Source: Viridothelium virens (Eukaryota; Ascomycota; Dothideomycetes; Trypetheliales; Trypetheliaceae). From it: a stretch of DNA of 64,000 bases. Location of the stretch: the NCBI GenBank assembly GCA_010094025.1, contig ML991865.1:1-64000 (forward strand). Reading direction: 5' to 3'. The position numbers and the translations under genes were made by a program. The notes beneath the pieces are model-generated. The model was not told the origin of the DNA, did no database searches, and saw only the letters and a list, made by a program, of their open reading frames with translations. The stretch's first letter is position 1. Each line of letters opens with the position of its first letter. This document shows, piece by piece, positions 57,839 through 64,000 of this stretch.

Positions 57839-60800
57839 ATGCCTTCTCTGACTTGTGAATCACCCAACTTACATTTCTCGGCTCATTCAGCGGCATCGCG
57901 GCTTCGGATAGACAATTCCCAAGAGTCACCAACAGAATACAGTTTTGTGACCCCTGAGGGAACATCTGCCATACCCAAACCTCCCAAATCTGGGCCGAGT
58001 TTTCACGATATCACTACAACATTTCAAGCAGCGTCCATAGGTATGAGCCTGAGATTCTATTCGTTGTCATCTCGAATTTTCTTTCACACGAGCCCACCAC
58101 TGATCGGTTGTTGAGCTTCACCATGAATATCGCAACACGAAGCATCGCTATGATCGATAGACGATAGCTCTTCGGCTTTGCGCTTTCTTTCCTCTGATAC
58201 ATTTCACGTGACGTTTGTTAGACACGTTCTTTGTACGAGCCGGAATTCTTTCCACCTCGATGTGTGGAATTGTGTTTGTGGATACATCACGTCTTCGAAA
58301 GTGCTTTCAAGCTCCTCCAATCATCATCTCATAAAAGAGGAAACACTAAACCTGGAAGAGTACGCTGACTTCTGCTTCAGCTCTAAGACCAGGCCAATTG
58401 GTCAAAGATGAATTCTTCACCTTATTCGAGTCTGTTGGGGCTCTGGAGGTAACGGAGGATTGACATCTTTTTATTAGCTCTACTAAGTCAATTTTCGCCA
58501 GATTATGGACCCAAAAATGGACAGCGGTTGCCTTGAAGCGGGCGAAATGCTAGAAGATGACTATGATGTTCATCGCGAATTATTACCAGAAGAAGTCATT
58601 GCTGTCATGGACCAAATACTCTGTCACGAGGTGAGAACATCCTTTCGTATTGACGGTCACCAGGATATTGATCTTTCAGATGGCTTGGCATCAAGGCTAT
58701 CCGCTCTCCCAAACCGTTCTCTCCTCCGTGTATATCGACCGACTTCTATGGCCGGACCCTAAAATGCTTGAGGATGCGAATTTTGATCGCAAAAGTCAAG
58801 GACTAGCTGCTAAATACCTTCTGGTTGACACTGTGCTTCGAGCGTATTGCATGGGTGTCGTAAAGTGTTGTGACCATGTCCTCCGCAAGATAATCTCCGA
58901 ACATTATTACGAAGAGGAAGACTTTGCAACGCATACACACAACCGCGACCTACTGAACGGCTTCGAAGCGGATGAGATCCTTTTAGTCTTGGAACAAGCA
59001 CGGCATTGGATGAAAGAGCAAAGCACAATCAAGCCTTCGCTGACCAAAGATCTCGTCGCCCGACTCGACTTAAGAACGGAGATGTTGCGCGCATTCTCAA
59101 ACGACCTTCCTGACACAATTATCTTTGATCGCATCCAGAGCCTGGTCAATACCGTCCGAGCGACCGTCGATGTAGGAAAACCAGTAAAGGAAGCTTTCAG
59201 TGAGAAGATTCAGCGCCGCCTGGCAAGCACGACGCCGCCGAAGCCGGTTATCGAAATTGGCACTGAAGAGGCCTTTAAAAAGCTTGAGCGGATTTGTGCT
59301 GATCTTCGAGGAGCTCAAAGGATCTGTAAAATAGACTGGATAGATAGTCCAGCAAATCTGAGAGTAAGTACGGCTATAACTTGAGGGCCTAGGGAGCTTA
59401 GCTCTCAGCGGGGATGAGTGGTCCACGGGGCTTTGAAGAAGAGCTTAAACCTCATTTAATCCACGCATCTTTCTCAAGCTATCTCTACCTTTTAGCTGAC
59501 CATCAATCTCCAGAATTTCTTATGGGCCTTTGCTTCACGAAAACCACGGCCGCTACCATTTCCCCGCGCTTTCCTTCAATCTCTTATCTTCTCAAGAGGC
59601 GATAATGACGGCGATGGAATTATGCGCCGCCTTCTTCTCGCTGATTTAAAAGAACTTACCCTATCCGAAGATCCTCTTCTCGATCCCGCCAACTGGAAGG
59701 TTGAGGTACCCTCGGATTCGCGACATCGCATAGCAGAACGAATAGATTCATTCGCTTTCAGAGCGACGCAGGTAGAACAAAAATTCGATCCTGCTTACAA
59801 ATAGAGTTATTGACTGCTCATAGGACTATTCGGATCTTTTCCGCTCATTGTGCCAGAATCGATGTCGGATACGCCGGACCCTTTGCCACGTTGTGCAAAC
59901 ATTCGAGTACCTTCAAATTGATGCTGAAAACATCGATTCTGATCTACACGCTCTGACTCACCAGGCTCCTATCGTCAATCATGATCTCAGTGATCAGCCT
60001 TTGTACCAATACCCGTTATCTTCTTGGACTTACCATCAGAAATTGCGTCAAATGGAGTGGATAGTACAACTTGGCTTCGAGCAAGATATTTACCTACCGG
60101 ACGAGCTCGCTGGAATGTATAGGTCGGTAATCTCCCTCATTTCATCAATCGCCTTAAGTTGATAAACTGCCAGTTTCCTAGAATCCACAGTGTCAAATCG
60201 TATTAACCACCTAGGCCGGATCAGCACTTTCCTCAAGCGAAACCAAGATCTCGCCTATGAGAGTAGGAATGGTGACCGCATGTCTAATGTCCAAAAGTCC
60301 CTCAGCTGGAATAGCGCTCTTATCGAAGAAGGAGCTGGAATATTCTACCTCTCCACAGCTCTGGGAATGCTCTATGCGGTCTTGAATGCTCTATACCTCA
60401 TTCCTCTACCTCCACGCCCATTCAGCAATGCAGGGTTCCGTTACGAACTTCGTATGAAGCCTTTCCTCGGTCTTTCAATCCCACCAATAATACCATTAGA
60501 AGAGTTCCAGGAGCGGTGCCACGTGGTCCTGAGGAACCCCAAAGATTTTGAGGCCAGACTGCAGTCAATCGATGAGGCGGTGCGAGAGGCGAAGAAGCAA
60601 TTCGCGTCGTTGCAGAAGCGAAGCTCTGAGGATGTCCGAGCGATTGGTGTGGAAGAAAGTTGGAATAAGGGTTGGGTTTCATCGTGCTTGATGGCATGCA
60701 TTGCAACAGGGTTGGCGGTGGCAACGCTCCAGAAAGTGCAGACAGCACATTGTCGGAGCAAGATGGTGGACTTGACGACTTTGGTAGGTGTAGAAATTCC

Positions 60801-60861
60801 GGAGGTAGAGGAGAGGTATCACGAGTGGTGGATCGTTCCGAGGATCACACAAGTCAAATAG
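57839..60861 (+). CDS. mak10: NatC N-acetyltransferase auxiliary subunit Mak10 (Naa35)
   Basis: Predicted 781-aa protein in seven exons: 57839-58040, 58381-58448, 58502-58630, 58680-59363, 59496-59771, 59824-60122 and 60174-60861; phases agree. Signatures: DEFFTLFESVGALEIMDPKM followed by DSGCLEAGEM (the Mak10 hallmark), then WHQGYPLSQTVLSSVYIDRL. Later blocks LDPANWKVEVP, CQNRCRIRRTLCHVV and YPLSSWTYHQKLRQMEWIVQ also fit. Mak10 anchors the NatC complex (with Mak3 and Mak31) to ribosomes for co-translational acetylation of Met-Leu/Ile/Phe starts. Intron 1 is 340 bp, long for this region. The join after residue 361 (59363 to 59496) is the least certain; it was chosen because a pyrimidine tract precedes TTTTAG and the phase fits. 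Exon 7 begins at 60174, giving GMYSFLES. Confidence 0.9.
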
Positions 60862-61042
60862 GGTTGGCATTTCTTCACGTATTTCATATTCGCTAAAATA
60901 TCCATCCAATCTCTGAGTAAGAGACGGATAGGAAGTGCTCACATATCTTGAGAGATTTGGACATGTATACACATAGAGGACATTACGAAAACTACGACAT
61001 ATTATCTTGAGAGAATAGAATGCCCAAAACCTTTCCCGTACA
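60862..61042. other. Convergent spacer, MAK10 and cyclase gene
   Basis: 181 bp between 3' ends; nothing recognised. Confidence 0.6.
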
Positions 61043-62199
61043 TTACAATATCGCAGTCCCATTGACATGCGATGCGACGCCGCCTGGCACATTCGCCGGA
61101 GCACTTGTAAAAAAAAAGAACCACCGCCCTCTCTCCCTACACTTCCTGGCCAACCCCTCTAAATCTAGCATCTCCCCCAAAGGCATGCCCCACAATGCCA
61201 ATATGTACTCGTGCAGCATCCAGCTTTCATGACTTGGCCAGGCTTCGAATGTGGGTGCATCGCTCGCCACAGCTGCAAAGTAGCAATCATGCAACCAGTC
61301 TAGTACACGCTCCTCCTGGCTCAAACCGGCATAACGCTGGCCATCCTCTTTGCCCAGCACATGCTTGCGCAATCCCAGACGGTCACGCTCTTCGGGACTC
61401 TTGGCCCAATATTGCTCTGTCCATCCTGTGCGCACGAGTAGCATGTCTCCGATTTTAATATCTCCTCCTTGACTTTGCGGGCGTATATCGATGCCCTGGT
61501 CCTTGCCGCAGTGATATAACTCCTCATAACTGATAGGGTAATAATCATATGGGTCATATGCGATCCCCTTCTTCGTGGCGTAGCCTCGGTAGTCGAGGAG
61601 GATGCCACGCCCTACAATGCCGTGCTCAGCCCAGTGGTGAATGCTGCATTTAGCATTGGCTTTAGGACCTAGGATGTCGGCACCCTTGGTATTGTTGTAG
61701 AAGGACTGAGTGGACATGTGGGCAAAGTGACGAAAACCATCCCACTGGGTGCCGGACTGCGTGTTCATGTGGTAAATGTCGTCGTACGCTATGTTTTCTG
61801 CAAGAGGCTTGATTTCATGTTGGAAGGATTCTCGATTGAAAGCTGGTTGATTGGGATGAGTTAGAGGCAGACTGAGGAGTGTTTTCGTATAAGTACATGG
61901 CATTAAAATATATGATGGTGTTGAGAATACTTTACGGGAACAATCTCTCCAGTGCGAACTTCTTTCGCGGCTGCTGCCACACGCGATGGAGTAAGGAGAT
62001 TGAGGCGTCCAATATAATCGTCATCGCCCCAAACCCAAGCAGCTCCATCCGGAGCGCCAGGGATTTGTGGTAACTCCTTACGATTGGGAAAGCGGGTGCT
62101 ATCAGGATCCCACGGCAGAGTTGTCGCCGTTTTATTCATTGTAAGTAAGTCGCGAATCTGCGTAAGTCTTTGATTTGTAGTGTTTTTTGGATCCGTCAT
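61043..62199 (-). CDS. Cyclase-family (PF04199-type) metal-dependent hydrolase
   Basis: Predicted 365-aa protein in two exons, 62199-61931 and 61871-61043, with a 59-bp GTATTC..CAG intron (61872-61930). The joint reads VRTGEIVPVNLPLTHPNQPA. N-terminal WVWGDDDYIGRLNLLTPSRV is the fungal version of this family's start. The metal-site region reads NTQSGTQWDGFRHFAHM, where bacterial kynurenine-formamidase-type members have HxGTHxDxPxH; the first ligands differ, as in other fungal paralogues I know. Further blocks are GRGILLDYRGYA, GDMLLVRTGWTEQYW and DAPTFEAWPSHESWMLHEYI. No signal peptide is seen, so it is probably cytosolic. The reaction is unknown; the name cyclase is historical. The gene is convergent with MAK10. 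Confidence 0.88.
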
Positions 62200-62947
62200 G
62201 GTTATGTGGGGTTAAAAGTTGTTGGACTCGTCAAGTCTGGCAATAGGTGTTGTTGTAGCACCGATCCACGTTCAAGCCTATACGATACTCATGCTTCGCT
62301 ACTTAGTTGGCACCCCGCATCGAAGAAGGCTTGCAGGGGTAATTTGGTGGAGAGGAACACTGGAGCTACAAGTTATCCGAGGTCGCAGCGCCGCCAGTAG
62401 CAAATGCAAGCCTACCTAGGTACTTTGAAGAACTATAAGAATCCCCCATAGGTCAGGTGAATTTTAGAGGGCGGCGAGTCGAGGGAAGCTCCATGTATGC
62501 TGTCCGATCTCGAATGAGACCTCAATCTGGCAGTGCTGAGGCATGAGTGGCTTCTGTTCAGTAGCCTGATTGGCAAGTGCTTGTATCGATTACCCTGCCA
62601 CCACGAACATGTTGCAGCAATGCAGTGCGAGGAGAAAGTCCCGATGGGACGGAAGTGGAGAGTCAGCTGATCACGGGAATTCGCGCCTTAGCGTGGGATA
62701 CGCGAGACGTTTAGATACCTTCCCGGAGATCCGTTTGACACGATAGCACATAAAGGAAAGTAGAAGGATATTCATATATCTCAAATTGCTTTACTAGTTG
62801 AGTTTGATCTCGAGCAGCAATCCTGTCTTTCTACGCAAAAGCCCCTCATGCGGAACCCAACATTTCTGCTCCATTGATCTGGGTCTCGACTGCTCGATCC
62901 GAAGTTCGGAGACCACAACCCTCATATTTCTGTTTCAAACTCGAGCT
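62200..62947. other. Intergenic, no gene seen
   Basis: This 748-bp spacer holds the cyclase gene promoter and the 3' end of the BTB gene. Only short frames occur. Confidence 0.55.
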
Positions 62948-63918
62948 TCATGACCGTGATCCATCCAAGCTAAGATCTTGAGTCCATGACTCTTTCCCTG
63001 GGTGATCATGGTATACGCATGTGTCGTACTTGGGCAGTAATGGATGAGGCATTGCGAAAAGCCTTTTACCCGCCGCGATGGCGACATCGAATAGGAATGG
63101 AGCTGCATCTGAGACCACTTCCTGGCTAGCACTATCCGAGAAAGACTGGAGCGATTTTGACTGGACGGTGATATCTACGAGCAATCGGCGGAGTTCCGAG
63201 CCATCGGTAGCGCTTGTGTTGTGGTAGACATGTGCGGCAGTCCTGAGATCAGGATAAATTTGCTCATGCCGGCACTTTTCGATGATTGCATTGACTGCGG
63301 CATTCTTCAATAGTCTTATCTGCCATTCCTTTCCGAACAGGTACGTCTCGCATAGAAGCGACAATTCCAGGGTCTTTGTGCGTGTCCCAGCAATTTCGTC
63401 ACAGAAACGCTGGGTGTAAAGCCAATTGCGGAACGTTCGAACAACTTCAATGCTGGAGTCAAGCTCCAGCGAAGTAGTTGCGCTCTGCATATCTGCGGAT
63501 TGGCGAGAGAGGCGTATCGAAAAAGCATATGAAAAGTGGTTAAGCAAGCTTCGATGGACGGTGAATCGAGTGTTGTCAGCTACAAGTTGGACCGCTTCGT
63601 CATACAGGTTGCTGTTATACTTTCAGCTTCACGCCTTTGATTGAATGTGAATAATCTATCGGCGACTTACCCCGATAAGGATTTCAGTATATGCTCATCC
63701 TTCGAACAAGTATAACCATCGAAAAGCCCCCCAGTAGCACATTGTTCAACGGTACGTAGAGTGGCGTCGGACGCGCCTTTTGCTCCGCGTTTCATACTAG
63801 CTGCTGCTATACTGTCATTGCGAGGAACTTTGGGCGAAGTCTGGGAGTAGGCAAAGGAGACCTCGGATGCAGTGGTTCGTGCTTTAGTCGCTGATTCCAT
63901 GGATGCTATACTAGGCAT
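62948..63918 (-). CDS. BTB/POZ-domain protein, start close to the window edge
   Basis: Predicted 303-aa protein in two exons, 63918-63671 and 63611-62948, with a 59-bp GTAAGT..CAG intron (63612-63670). Joined sequence YDEAVQLVADNTRFTVHRSL, then LNHFSYAFSIRLS, is the beta-strand plus helix core of a BTB fold, although the usual SDLxI start is degenerate. It continues with VRTFRNWLYTQRF and LSLLCETYLFGKEWQIRLL, matching fungal BTB proteins (residence-in-place helices before the C-terminus). The N-terminal ~65 residues are Ser/Ala-rich. The frame stays open from the ATG at 63918 to the window end at 64000, so the protein may start further upstream. Such single-domain BTB proteins are abundant in Pezizomycotina, with unknown partners. 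Confidence 0.72.
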
Positions 63919-64000
63919 GGCTTGTGACTTGGGTACATGCTTTTCAGTCTTGATTTCTCCTTGTTTCGGTAGAGTTGAAATGTTACCTTCAACCGGGGTG

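Overview
The window is nuclear DNA of a filamentous ascomycete (Pezizomycotina). The evidence is dense protein-coding genes with short GT..AG introns (mostly 47-90 bp), an actin gene with a typical filamentous-fungal intron pattern, and fungal families such as the TRAPPII subunit Trs120/HypA, a DUF3684-type protein, a fungal rhodopsin-like 7TM protein and the RNA polymerase III subunit Rpc82. The class cannot be fixed from sequence alone. I find 22 protein-coding genes and no convincing tRNA, rRNA, CRISPR, virus-like element or intact transposon. Exon borders were built by hand from reading frame, splice signals and remembered family conservation; each joined model stays in phase.

Layout. 0.3-1.6 kb: F-box protein (-). 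2.1-7.5 kb: giant GHKL-ATPase/DUF3684 protein with an HExxH tail (-), divergent from trs120/hypA (+, 8.2-12.9 kb). 12.9-17.7 kb: an accessory stretch with a 7TM protein (14.6-16.0 kb), an unusual pair of overlapping hairpins and a decayed-looking coding patch. 17.7-31 kb: housekeeping block of tuberin/TSC2 (-), exportin CSE1 (+), FES1 (-) and actin (+). 31.6-43.6 kb: SWIM-domain Shu2/Sws1-like protein (+), RPN8 (-), PEX16 (-), an unusual FAR1-like/CENPB-HTH/HD-phosphohydrolase fusion (+), mitochondrial ClpX/Mcx1 (-) and glycogen branching enzyme (+). 43.9-45.1 kb: secreted or tail-anchored cysteine-rich protein (-), followed by 2.4 kb without a recognisable gene. 47.5-51.5 kb: RPC82 (-) and QCR2 (+), divergent. 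51.5-57.2 kb: a gene-poor island carrying only a cytochrome P450 (-). 57.2-62.2 kb: ATP15 (+), MAK10 (+) and a cyclase-family enzyme (-). 62.9 kb to the edge: BTB-domain protein (-).

How the genes relate. There is no metabolic cluster. Several are respiratory or mitochondrial (QCR2, ATP15, ClpX/Mcx1). Others serve proteostasis (RPN8, FES1, the GHKL protein), trafficking and organelles (Trs120, Cse1, Pex16) and growth control (TSC2). Many lie as divergent pairs with likely shared promoters: DUF3684/hypA, TSC2/CSE1, FES1/actin, PEX16/fusion, CLPX/GBE1 and RPC82/QCR2.

Most worth a second look: the FAR1-HTH-HD fusion, the GHKL-HExxH architecture, the alternative 3' end of the secreted protein gene, the mutually exclusive hairpins at 13.65 kb, and a recurring TACGGAGTAC motif.
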